From Sphingomonadales bacterium (GTDB lineage: Bacteria; Pseudomonadota; Alphaproteobacteria; Sphingomonadales; Sphingomonadaceae), in the NCBI GenBank assembly GCA_020200935.1, contig JAIVHR010000048.1, positions 1 through 8,283 of the forward strand: 8,283 nt of DNA. The letters run 5' to 3'. A program made the translations under genes and the position numbers. The notes beneath the pieces were generated by a model, which was given only the letters and a program-made list of their open reading frames with translations, was not told the origin of the DNA and ran no database searches. Numbering within the stretch: the stretch's first letter is position 1; every line of letters starts with the position of its first letter. This document shows, one piece after another, positions 1-5,730 of the stretch.

Positions 1-1
1 C

Positions 2-361
2 AGCGTGACCTTGCTCATCGAATCGCTCAATTCGATCGCCATCGACGTCACCAAGATCCTCTCCAACGAGGTTACCGACACCGAATGGGCGGCGTATCTC
101 AGGGGCGACCGCGGCATCTTCGCGCGGCGCGCGGTACGGCTGCTCGATAGCGGCGAGGCGCGCGAGATCGCCGCGCAATATGACAACGACAGCGAATTCC
201 GCGAGCAGGTCAATCGCTACATCCATGATTTCGAGGCGATGATCCGCCAAGTGCTCGCCACGCGCGGCGGCTCGTCGATGGCGGTGACTTTGCTGTCCTC
301 GGACAACGGCAAGCTCTATGTCGCGCTCGCCCAGGCGATCGAGCGGCTGCGCGGCGCCTAG
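2..361 (+). CDS. C-terminal part of an unrecognised protein, cut by the window's left edge
   Basis: The frame is open to the left edge (the codon before the first possible GTG start at 5 is a serine codon), so this is probably the last 119 residues of a longer protein. It ends with TAG at 359-361. I do not recognise the family. The visible part is soluble, charged and looks mostly helical. It has no membrane segment, no cysteine and no catalytic motif that I can name. Features that could help a search are a stretch DTEWAAYLRGDRGIFARRA near residue 27 of the fragment and SSDNGKLYVALAQAIERLR at the C-terminus. Its codon use is GC-rich like that of its neighbours. It converges on the DUF1467 gene and their stop codons overlap by 4 bp. 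That it is a real gene is fairly sure; its function is not known to me. Confidence 0.7.
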   Translation, partial: SVTLLIESLNSIAIDVTKILSNEVTDTEWAAYLRGDRGIFARRAVRLLDSGEAREIAAQYDNDSEFREQVNRYIHDFEAMIRQVLATRGGSSMAVTLLSSDNGKLYVALAQAIERLRGA

Positions 362-615
362 AACCAGGCGAAGCTTTCGATGCCGACCCAGCCATAGCGG
401 TAATTGGCGTAGAAACCGGCGAACAGGACCGCCGCGACGATCGTCGTGCGCAGCGCCACCTTGCCGAGCGAAAAGCTGTGCGGCGCGCTTTCCGCATGAC
501 CGGGGGCGGGCTCGACGCCCGCTTCGCGGTCGGTCCTGACGCCGAAGGGCAGCACGAGGAACAGGCTCAAAAACCAGAACAGCAGATAGATGGCGATCAT
601 CGAAAAGGGCTGCAT
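358..615 (-). CDS. DUF1467-type small inner-membrane protein
   Basis: A predicted protein of 85 residues with two hydrophobic segments, about residues 5-25 (IAIYLLFWFLSLFLVLPFGV) and 55-75. Between them is a polar loop rich in Glu, Pro and His. The N-terminal pattern of an aromatic membrane helix followed by LPFGVR is what I associate with the DUF1467 family of alphaproteobacterial membrane proteins, which has no known function. The family often lies next to rnj. The gene starts 2 bp after the rnj stop (TGACGATG), and the sequence before the ATG has no strong Shine-Dalgarno. Its translation is therefore probably coupled to that of rnj as the last gene of the transcript. The stop codon TAG overlaps the stop of the convergent plus-strand gene in a shared CTAG. 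The family call is from memory of the pattern; the membrane topology is read from the sequence. Confidence 0.85.
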   Translation of the reverse strand: MQPFSMIAIYLLFWFLSLFLVLPFGVRTDREAGVEPAPGHAESAPHSFSLGKVALRTTIVAAVLFAGFYANYRYGWVGIESFAWF

Positions 616-617
616 CG

Positions 618-2264
618 TCAGACCCGCATCAGCGACACGTTGACCACCGGCTTGGTGCCGGTCCAGCGCGTCGCGCAGCGCCGCACGGCCAGCCGCACCG
701 CCTCGCGCAGCTTTTCGGGGTCGCCCGCCGCCCCTTTCTTGCCCGCGGCGCGGGCCGCCTCCTCGACCGCTTCGTCGAGGAATTCCTCGCGATCCTCCTC
801 GACCGGGACGCCGGCGAGCGAGATGGCGGGCCTACCGCGCAGGGCGCCCGTCTCATCGAAGGCAACCGTAACGGCGATGATCCCGCGAAAGCCGATCCGC
901 CGCCGCTCGACCATGGTGATTCCGTCGGCGGGCACGAGCATGTCGCCATCGACGACGAGCCGCCCGCTTCGCTCGCGACCGGCGATTTCGGGGCCGTCGG
1001 GGGCGAGCCGCACGACATCGCCATTCTGCTGGACGATCGCCTTGGGGACGCCGCGTTCGAGCCCGAAGCGCGCATGCTCGGCCATGTGGCGGATCTCGCC
1101 ATGGACCGGGACGAGGATTTCCGGCCGGATCCAGCCATACATTTCCGCGAGTTCGGGGCGGCCCGGATGGCCCGAGACATGGACGAATGCCTGGCGATCG
1201 GTGATCATCTCGATGCCGCGCTCGGCAAGCAGATTCTGGATACGGCCGATAGCCGTCTCGTTGCCGGGTATCTGCTTCGAGCTGAAGACGACGAGGTCGC
1301 CCTTGTCGAGCTTCAGCGGATGGCCGCCTTCGGCGACCCGCGACAGCGCCGCGCGCGGTTCGCCCTGTCCTCCGGTCGCGATGATCATCACGTCACCGCG
1401 CGGCAGCTCCATCGCCCGGTCGAAATCGACCGTCGGCGGGAAGTGCTTCAGATAGCCGTTGGCCTGGCAGTTGGCGATGATCCGATCGAGCGAGCGGCCG
1501 GCGACACACAGCGTACGGCCGGTATCCCGCGCGACCTCGCCGAGCGTCTGCAAGCGCGCCGCGTTGGAGGCGAAGGTCGTGACGAGCACGCGGCCCTTCG
1601 CGGCGCCGATCACCTCGTCGAGCCCCTCACGCACCGTGCCCTCGCTGCCCGAAGCGCTCTCGTTGAAGACATTGGTCGAATCGCAGACCAGCGCCAGCAC
1701 GCCCTTGTCGCCGATCGCGCGCAATTCCTCGTCGGTCGATGGGATGCCGAGCTGCGGCTCCTCGTCGAGCTTCCAGTCGCCGGTGTGGAAGATTTTGCCG
1801 TGCGGTGTCTCGATCAGCAGCGCATTGCCCTCGGGGATCGAATGGGCGAGCGGGAAATATTCGAAAGTGAAGGGGCCGAGCGCGAAGCGGCCATGCTCAC
1901 GCTCGACGACATGGATCTCGACCTCGTCGAGCAGATCGACTTCCTCGAGCTTGCGGCGGATCAGCCCGGCGGTGAAGGGCGTCGCATAGAGCGGGACGCC
2001 GAGATCTTCCCACAGCCAGGGCAGCGCGCCGATATGGTCCTCATGGCCGTGGGTCAGCACGATGCCGAGCAGATCCTCTCGCCGCTCCTCGATGAATTCG
2101 AGATCGGGCAGCACCAGCTCGACGCCCGGATATTGCGGCTCGCCGAAGCTCATCCCGCAATCGACCATCACCCATTTGCCGCGGCAGCCATAGAGATTGA
2201 CATTCATGCCGATCTCGCCCGAGCCGCCGAGCGCGAGGAAAAGCAGTTCGTCGCCGGGGGTCAT
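618..2264 (-). CDS. rnj: ribonuclease J (metallo-beta-lactamase/beta-CASP nuclease)
   Basis: A 548-residue cytoplasmic RNase J, the usual length for the family. These zinc-dependent enzymes combine 5'-to-3' exonuclease and endonuclease activity in mRNA decay and rRNA maturation. The metal site is intact: HxHxDH at residues 72-77 (HGHEDH), His141 (PLAHSIPEG), HTGDW at 160-164 with Asp163, and the later motifs VHVSGH (361-366) and PVHGE (387-391). The beta-CASP domain lies at about 210-345 and contains TTFASNAARL (229-238) and ATGGQGEP (296-303). The C-terminal domain, from about residue 440, keeps the family's closing GTKPVVNVSLMRV pattern. The ATG at 2264 fits the family's N-terminus and has GGGAG 7 nt upstream. 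A 311-bp spacer separates it from coaX, so it may have its own promoter. DUF1467 follows after 2 bp. The identity is essentially certain. Confidence 0.97.
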   Translation of the reverse strand: MTPGDELLFLALGGSGEIGMNVNLYGCRGKWVMVDCGMSFGEPQYPGVELVLPDLEFIEERREDLLGIVLTHGHEDHIGALPWLWEDLGVPLYATPFTAGLIRRKLEEVDLLDEVEIHVVEREHGRFALGPFTFEYFPLAHSIPEGNALLIETPHGKIFHTGDWKLDEEPQLGIPSTDEELRAIGDKGVLALVCDSTNVFNESASGSEGTVREGLDEVIGAAKGRVLVTTFASNAARLQTLGEVARDTGRTLCVAGRSLDRIIANCQANGYLKHFPPTVDFDRAMELPRGDVMIIATGGQGEPRAALSRVAEGGHPLKLDKGDLVVFSSKQIPGNETAIGRIQNLLAERGIEMITDRQAFVHVSGHPGRPELAEMYGWIRPEILVPVHGEIRHMAEHARFGLERGVPKAIVQQNGDVVRLAPDGPEIAGRERSGRLVVDGDMLVPADGITMVERRRIGFRGIIAVTVAFDETGALRGRPAISLAGVPVEEDREEFLDEAVEEAARAAGKKGAAGDPEKLREAVRLAVRRCATRWTGTKPVVNVSLMRV

Positions 2265-2271
2265 CGAGCGG

Positions 2272-2276
2272 CTCCC
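2272..2276 (-). promoter_or_regulatory. ribosome binding site of rnj
   Basis: On the minus strand GGGAG lies 7 nt before the ATG at 2264. This supports that start, which also matches the family's N-terminus (LGGSGEIGMN follows closely). Confidence 0.6.
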
Positions 2277-2369
2277 GGACGCCGAAATTCACAGAGTACA
2301 CAGGATGTCATGGAAAAAAGTTTCACTTGGACGATCGAAAGTTACAATCTGGCGGCGCGTGTTCGCGGA

Positions 2370-2396
2370 TTCCGGCCCGGAGGCATGCAGCCGGAA
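2370..2396. repeat. 7-bp inverted repeat in the rnj leader
   Basis: TTCCGGC at 2370-2376 pairs with GCCGGAA at 2390-2396 around a 13-nt loop. It could form a hairpin in a leader transcript about 105 nt before the rnj start. There is no U-run, so it is not a typical terminator. Confidence 0.45.
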
Positions 2397-2456
2397 AGCC
2401 ATCGCCGGGGGTTATGACCGATTCGGGTGGGTGTAGGAAAGGGATTTCTGCCAAAT

Positions 2457-2570
2457 CGTCATTGCGAGGAGCCGAAGGCGACGCGGCAATCCAGTTCCTG
2501 CCGTGCCGGCTTTCGCGTCCTGCTCCCGTAGGGACTGGATTGCGTCGTCGCTGCGCTCCTCGCAATGACG
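2457..2570. repeat. REP-like compound palindrome between coaX and rnj
   Basis: The left arm (2457-2498) begins CGTCATTGCGAGGAG and ends CAATCCAGTTCC. The right arm (2531-2570) is its imperfect reverse complement, ending CTCCTCGCAATGACG. About 40 positions pair with only a few mismatches and indels, around a linker of roughly 32 nt. The right arm ends 5 bp short of the coaX stop codon. The sequence type (CATTGCGAGGAG... plus CAATCCAG) is one I know as a frequent intergenic repeat in sphingomonad-like genomes; that is from memory. A transcript from coaX into rnj would carry it as a long stem. Confidence 0.85.
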
Positions 2571-2575
2571 GTTTT

Positions 2576-3379
2576 CTATGCTTCTCCCCTGGCCCGCGCG
2601 TAAAGCATGCCGAGGCCCTGGATCGTCAGATCGGGCTCGATGAAATCGAAGATCGCGGTATGCTTGTCGAACAGGTCGGCGAGGCCGCCGGTCGAGACGA
2701 TTTTGGCCGGGCGGCCGATCTCGGCGCGCATCCGCTCGACCAGCCCCTCCATCATCGCGATATAGCCCCAATAGACGCCGATATGCATCTGATCCTCGGT
2801 GGTCGTGCCGATCACCGAATTGTTGCCTTGCGGCGCCTCGATCGCGATGCGCGGCAGCTTGGCGGCGGCGCTGACAAGGGCGTCCAATGACAGGTTGATG
2901 CCCGGGGCGATGATCCCGCCCTTGTAGCTGCCCTCGTAATCGACGACGTCGAAGGTCGTCGCGGTGCCGAAATCGATGACGATCAGGTCCTCGGGATGCA
3001 GCGCATGGGCGGCGATCGCGTTGACCGCCCGGTCGGCGCCCAGCGAGCTCGGCTCGGGAATGTCGAGCTGGATGCCCCATTCGACGGGCGGCTCGCCGGC
3101 GATCAGCGCCTCGCGGCCGAAATATTTCGACGCCAGCACCTCGAGATTGTGCAGCGCGCGCGGAACGACGGTGGCGATGATGACATCGTCGATATCCTTG
3201 GGGCCGATGCCCTCGAGCGCCATCAGATTATGCAGCCAGACCGCATATTCATCGCCGGTGCGGCGCGGATCGGTGGCGATCCGCCAGCGCGCCCTGATCG
3301 TCTGCTCGCCGTCGGCCGATCCGGGATCGACGAGCGCGCAAACGACATTGGTGTTCCCGGCATCGATGGCGAGCAGCAT
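2576..3379 (-). CDS. coaX: type III pantothenate kinase
   Basis: A 267-residue CoaX, close to the family's usual 255-260. It phosphorylates pantothenate with ATP, the first step of coenzyme A synthesis, in the cytoplasm. The ASKHA-fold motifs are all present: DAGNTN at residues 6-11 (phosphate binding), GADR at 114-117 with the expected catalytic Asp116, DFGTATTFD at 136-144, GGIIAPG at 154-160 and STGG at 229-232. Type III enzymes are characteristically dependent on a monovalent cation and not inhibited by CoA; this is family knowledge. The ATG at 3379 places DAGNTN right at the N-terminus as expected and has AAAGGA 6 nt upstream. It lies between damaged birA and rnj, a common alphaproteobacterial order, with repeat-filled spacers on both sides. 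No lesions are seen. Confidence 0.97.
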   Translation of the reverse strand: MLLAIDAGNTNVVCALVDPGSADGEQTIRARWRIATDPRRTGDEYAVWLHNLMALEGIGPKDIDDVIIATVVPRALHNLEVLASKYFGREALIAGEPPVEWGIQLDIPEPSSLGADRAVNAIAAHALHPEDLIVIDFGTATTFDVVDYEGSYKGGIIAPGINLSLDALVSAAAKLPRIAIEAPQGNNSVIGTTTEDQMHIGVYWGYIAMMEGLVERMRAEIGRPAKIVSTGGLADLFDKHTAIFDFIEPDLTIQGLGMLYARARGEA

Positions 3380-3385
3380 GGGCGG

Positions 3386-3391
3386 TCCTTT
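3386..3391 (-). promoter_or_regulatory. ribosome binding site of coaX beside a hairpin
   Basis: On the minus strand AAAGGA lies 6 nt before the coaX ATG. A strong hairpin (3395-3413) ends only 3 nt before it, so local RNA folding may affect access to the site. Confidence 0.65.
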
Positions 3392-3394
3392 CTT

Positions 3395-3515
3395 CTTCTC
3401 CCAGGGGGAGAAGGATACGGAGACTTGCGAGCTTGCTCGCCAGTCGAATTGGTTGAGGGTTCCGTGCCATCGATAGGACTGAACCCCTCACCCAACCCTC
3501 TCCCACCGGAGAGGG
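3395..3515. repeat. triple-hairpin repeat between birA and coaX
   Basis: Three palindromes fill this spacer. The first is CTTCTCCC/GGGAGAAG at 3395-3402 and 3406-3413, an 8-bp stem with a 3-nt loop. The second is a stem at 3422-3445 with core GCGAGC/GCTCGC and flanks GACT/AGTC, one mismatch. The third is CCCTCTCC/GGAGAGGG at 3496-3503 and 3508-3515, an 8-bp stem with a 4-nt loop. The two outer hairpins share a CTCTCCC-like core, as if they were the two ends of one element. The right-hand hairpin starts on the base after the birA stop codon. None is followed by a T-run in the direction of transcription, so I do not call them intrinsic terminators. The family differs from the CGTCAT-ended repeats in the other gaps. 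Confidence 0.75.
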
Positions 3516-4035
3516 CTACAAGAGAAAAACATCGCCGGCGTGAATGACACGAGTTTCGCCGTCCGCCAAGCGCAGCATGAGCGCTCCATCCTCGGCAAGG
3601 CCGTCGAAAAGACCGACGATGGTCGCGCCGTTGCCTTCATGGATGCTGAGCTCGGTGCCCTCGGGATGCGCGCGCTCGAGCCAGGCGGCGCGGATCGGCT
3701 CGATTCCCTGCGAACGCCAATCGGCGAAATGCCGGGCGAAGATCGCGGCCAGGTCCTGAAGGAACATGTCGGGAGCCGGCGGGCGGATGCGCGCGGCGAG
3801 GTCGGTGGCCGGGCGGTCGAGCCGCTCGCGCAACCGCACCAGCGTGCTCGCATAGAGGTTGCCGGCCGGCGAATCCCAGCTGCGGCCCCGCCGACCCTTC
3901 CCCCTGGTCTGGCGTTCGGCGCGAAGCCACAGGCCCTCGGCCGCGCCCTCGCGCGCCAGTTCCTTGAGGTCGTCGTTGGTCGAGCCGGTTTCGGCGATGG
4001 TGATGATGTCGCTTCGGCTAATCGCTACGCCTCAT
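3516..4035 (-). pseudogene. birA: degenerate biotin--[acetyl-CoA-carboxylase] ligase (birA), internal deletion and no start
   Basis: The frame runs from a TGA at 4032-4034 to the TAG at 3516-3518, about 171 codons. Intact alphaproteobacterial BirA is about 230-250 residues. The first part matches BirA: AETGSTNDDL, then AERQTRGKGRRGRSWDSP (the biotin and biotinyl-AMP loop), then GNLYASTLVRLR. The next residues, ERLDRPATDLAARI, belong to the region that normally follows the GxGxN motif. The central 75-85 residues, with the catalytic KWPND and GxGxN motifs, are absent. The C-terminal domain through GLFDGLAEDGAL and RVIHAGDVFLL is intact. No ATG, GTG or TTG opens the frame before the GTG at 3839. 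The ATG at 4033-4035 is one base out of frame and stops after five codons. The loop reads TRGKGRRGR where T(A/G)GRGRRGR is usual. It should not ligate biotin. An assembly deletion could explain the gap, though not all the changes. Confidence 0.75.
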
Positions 4036-4046
4036 TTGATACCTGT

Positions 4047-4135
4047 CGTCATTCCAGCGCAGGCTGGAATCTATCCCGTCTCGACGCCATGAGCAGGCTT
4101 ACACGGGATAGACCCCAGCCTTCGCTGGGGTGACG
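4047..4135. repeat. REP-like compound palindrome between nuoN and birA
   Basis: The ends are CGTCA (4047-4051) and TGACG (4131-4135). Inside are a hairpin ATTCCAGC/GCTGGAAT (4051-4058, 4063-4070; loop GCAG), a long-range stem CTATCCCGT (4071-4079) with ACGGGATAG (4103-4111), and a second hairpin ACCCCAGC/GCTGGGGT (4112-4119, 4124-4131; loop CTTC). All stems are perfect. The element fills nearly all of the space between the nuoN stop and the remnant of the birA start. Confidence 0.85.
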
Positions 4136-4142
4136 CATTGCG

Positions 4143-5582
4143 TCAGAACAAAGCCGCGGCGGCATTGCCCGAGGTCAGCGCGAGCAGGGGCAGCAGCAGA
4201 TAGCCGAGCGGCGAGACGGCGAGCGCGCTCGCCACGATCAAGCCGTTCTCGATCCGGCTGTCGGCCGGCGCATAGGCGGGCGCCGCATCGTCGAAATACA
4301 TCGTCTTGATGATCTTGAGATAATAATAGGCGCCGATCACGCTCAATGCGATGCCGGCGACGGCGAGCGAGAACAGCCCCGCGGCGACGGCGGCGTCGAA
4401 TACCAGGAACTTGGCCCAGAAACCGAGCAGCGGCGGGATGCCGGCCAGCGAGAACATGAAGACGGCGAGCGCCGCGGCGAGCCAGGGCTGGGTGCGTGAC
4501 AGGCCCGACAGGCTCTCGATGGTCTCGACCGGCTTGCCGTCGGCGGCGCGCATCTGGAGGACGCAAAGGAAGGCACCGAGCGTCATCACGACATAGATCG
4601 CCATATAGCTCATCGTCGCCGCGACCCCGGCCTCGGTCGCCGCGGCGACGCCGATCAGCGCGAAACCGATATTGTTGATCGAGCTGTAGGCGAGCAGGCG
4701 CTTGATGTTCGATTGGCCGATCGCCGCGACCGCGCCGAGGATGATCGAGGCCAAAGCGACGAAGATGACGATCTGCTGCCAGTCCTCCGTCGCCGGGCCC
4801 ATCGCATCGATGACGACGCGGACCGACAGCGCGACGGCGGCGATCTTGGGCGCCGAGGCGAAGAAGGCGGTGACCGGGGTCGGCGCGCCCTCGTAAACGT
4901 CGGGCGTCCACATATGGAAGGGCACCGCGCTGATCTTGAAGGCGAGGCCGGCGAGGACGAAGACGAGGCCGAACAATTCGCCGGTCGACATGTCCTCGGC
5001 CATCGCGGCGGCGATGCCGTCGAAAGAGGTGGTGCCGGTGAAGCCGTAAAGCAGCGATACGCCGTAAAGCAGGATGCCGCTGGCCAGCGCGCCGAGGACG
5101 AAATATTTGAGCCCCGCCTCGGCCGAGCGCGTGTCGCGGCGCATGAAACTCGCCATGACATAGGCGGCGAGGCTCTGGATCTCGAGGCCGATATAGAGCG
5201 TCATCAGATCGCCCGCCGAGACCATGAAGCCCATGCCCAGCGCGGCGAACAGGATGAGCACCGGATATTCGGGCTGCATCTCGCCGGCGCGCTCGAAAAA
5301 GCGGATCGCCATCAGGATCGAGACCGCCGCGGTGGCGTAGATCAGCACCTTGGAGAAGGCGGCGAAAGCATCGGCATTGTAAAGCCCGCCCCAGACCGAG
5401 CCGGCATTGCCGGCCGGCCCGAGCAGCGACAGACCGCAGGCCACCAGCAGCAGTACCGCATAGATCGAGACGCGGCGGCCGATCCTGTACTGCTTGCCGA
5501 AGGCGCAGACGAGCAGCAGATCGGTGCCGCCCAAGGTCAGGATCAGCTCGGGCGCGACGGCGAGGATGGTCGTCCAGTCCAT
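4143..5582 (-). CDS. nuoN: NADH-quinone oxidoreductase subunit N
   Basis: A 479-residue NuoN, one of the three antiporter-like subunits of the complex I membrane arm that move protons during NADH-to-quinone electron transfer. It is hydrophobic throughout, consistent with the family's 14 or so membrane helices. Key charged residues line up with those known in the E. coli subunit: Glu134 (TLYIGLEIQSLAAY), Lys216 (FKISAVPFHMW), Lys246 (SAPKIAAV) and Lys391 (GFWAKFLVF). The proton-antiporter signature YEGAPTPVTAFFASAPK is intact. I chose the ATG at 5582 (MDWTTILAVAPELIL). An upstream in-frame ATG at 5651 would add 23 residues encoded by the repeat in the spacer, including an out-of-place RHDGRVRHDGK, and it has no support. 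AAGGAAG precedes the chosen start. The 148-bp gap to nuoM is occupied by a REP-like repeat. Confidence 0.98.
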   Translation of the reverse strand: MDWTTILAVAPELILTLGGTDLLLVCAFGKQYRIGRRVSIYAVLLLVACGLSLLGPAGNAGSVWGGLYNADAFAAFSKVLIYATAAVSILMAIRFFERAGEMQPEYPVLILFAALGMGFMVSAGDLMTLYIGLEIQSLAAYVMASFMRRDTRSAEAGLKYFVLGALASGILLYGVSLLYGFTGTTSFDGIAAAMAEDMSTGELFGLVFVLAGLAFKISAVPFHMWTPDVYEGAPTPVTAFFASAPKIAAVALSVRVVIDAMGPATEDWQQIVIFVALASIILGAVAAIGQSNIKRLLAYSSINNIGFALIGVAAATEAGVAATMSYMAIYVVMTLGAFLCVLQMRAADGKPVETIESLSGLSRTQPWLAAALAVFMFSLAGIPPLLGFWAKFLVFDAAVAAGLFSLAVAGIALSVIGAYYYLKIIKTMYFDDAAPAYAPADSRIENGLIVASALAVSPLGYLLLPLLALTSGNAAAALF

Positions 5583-5586
5583 CAGG

Positions 5587-5593
5587 CTTCCTT
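5587..5593 (-). promoter_or_regulatory. ribosome binding site that decides the nuoN start
   Basis: On the minus strand AAGGAAG lies 4 nt before the ATG at 5582 (6 nt if counted from AAGGA). It supports this start over the in-frame ATG at 5651, which lies inside repeat DNA. Confidence 0.7.
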
Positions 5594-5697
5594 TTCCGTC
5601 ATGCCGGACTCTTCCGTCATGCCGGACTTGATCCGGCATCCAGAGCCGCAAGCGACATCGCCAGCCGCCCTGGGCCTCGGATCAAGTCCGGGGTGAC
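5594..5697. repeat. REP-like compound palindrome between nuoM and nuoN, with a duplicated end
   Basis: The main element is 5615-5697. It starts CGTCATGCC and ends GGGGTGAC. The left hairpin is GCCGGA/TCCGGC (5621-5637, loop CTTGA). The left CCGGACTTGATCC (5622-5634) is also the exact reverse complement of GGATCAAGTCCGG on the right (5679-5691), so the arms can pair over a distance. On the nuoN side the first 17 nt (TTCCGTCATGCCGGACT) are present twice, at 5594-5610 and 5612-5628, with an 18-nt period. This places a partial copy of the element's end directly against the nuoN Shine-Dalgarno sequence. Confidence 0.85.
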
Positions 5698-5730
5698 AAA
5701 TCGCGGGAGGACAGGGCTTGAGAAACGCCA

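Larger units (their letters stand above)
2265..2456 (-). other. rnj leader region without a gene
   Basis: About 190 bp with no supported gene. It is the longest non-repetitive gap in the window and the likeliest place for an rnj promoter, but I cannot point to a convincing -35/-10 pair. It holds a perfect 7-bp inverted repeat (TTCCGGC at 2370-2376, GCCGGAA at 2390-2396), two GATTC sites (GANTC, the CcrM methylation site in many alphaproteobacteria) at 2368-2372 and 2420-2424, and a T6 tract on the coding strand at 2314-2319. The T tract lacks a GC stem before it and does not look like a terminator. Confidence 0.4.

Noticed and set aside
2314..2319. T6 tract on the minus strand as an intrinsic terminator after coaX
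   Set aside because: No GC-rich stem lies just before it; only 4-bp pairings are possible.
1074..2417. A 447-codon open frame on the plus strand opposite rnj
   Set aside because: It is antisense to an intact rnj with all its motifs and has a composition typical of reverse-strand shadows. No family pattern is seen.
3496..3515. CCCTCTCC/GGAGAGGG hairpin as the birA terminator
   Set aside because: The stem is strong, but no T-run follows on the minus strand, and similar hairpins occur in the same spacer as part of a repeat.
3516..3839. A short 107-residue gene starting at the GTG at 3839
   Set aside because: The BirA similarity continues in the same frame for 60 more residues upstream, so the GTG is an internal valine of the damaged birA, not the start of a separate small gene.
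5583..5651. A nuoN start at the ATG at 5651
   Set aside because: The extra 23 residues are translated repeat sequence, unlike the family's N-terminus. A good ribosome binding site lies before the ATG at 5582.
4713..5696. A 327-codon plus-strand frame opposite nuoN that ends with an MPDLIRHPE-like peptide
   Set aside because: It is antisense to nuoN. The ending comes from translating the repeat at 5594-5697 and is a common artefact of such repeats.
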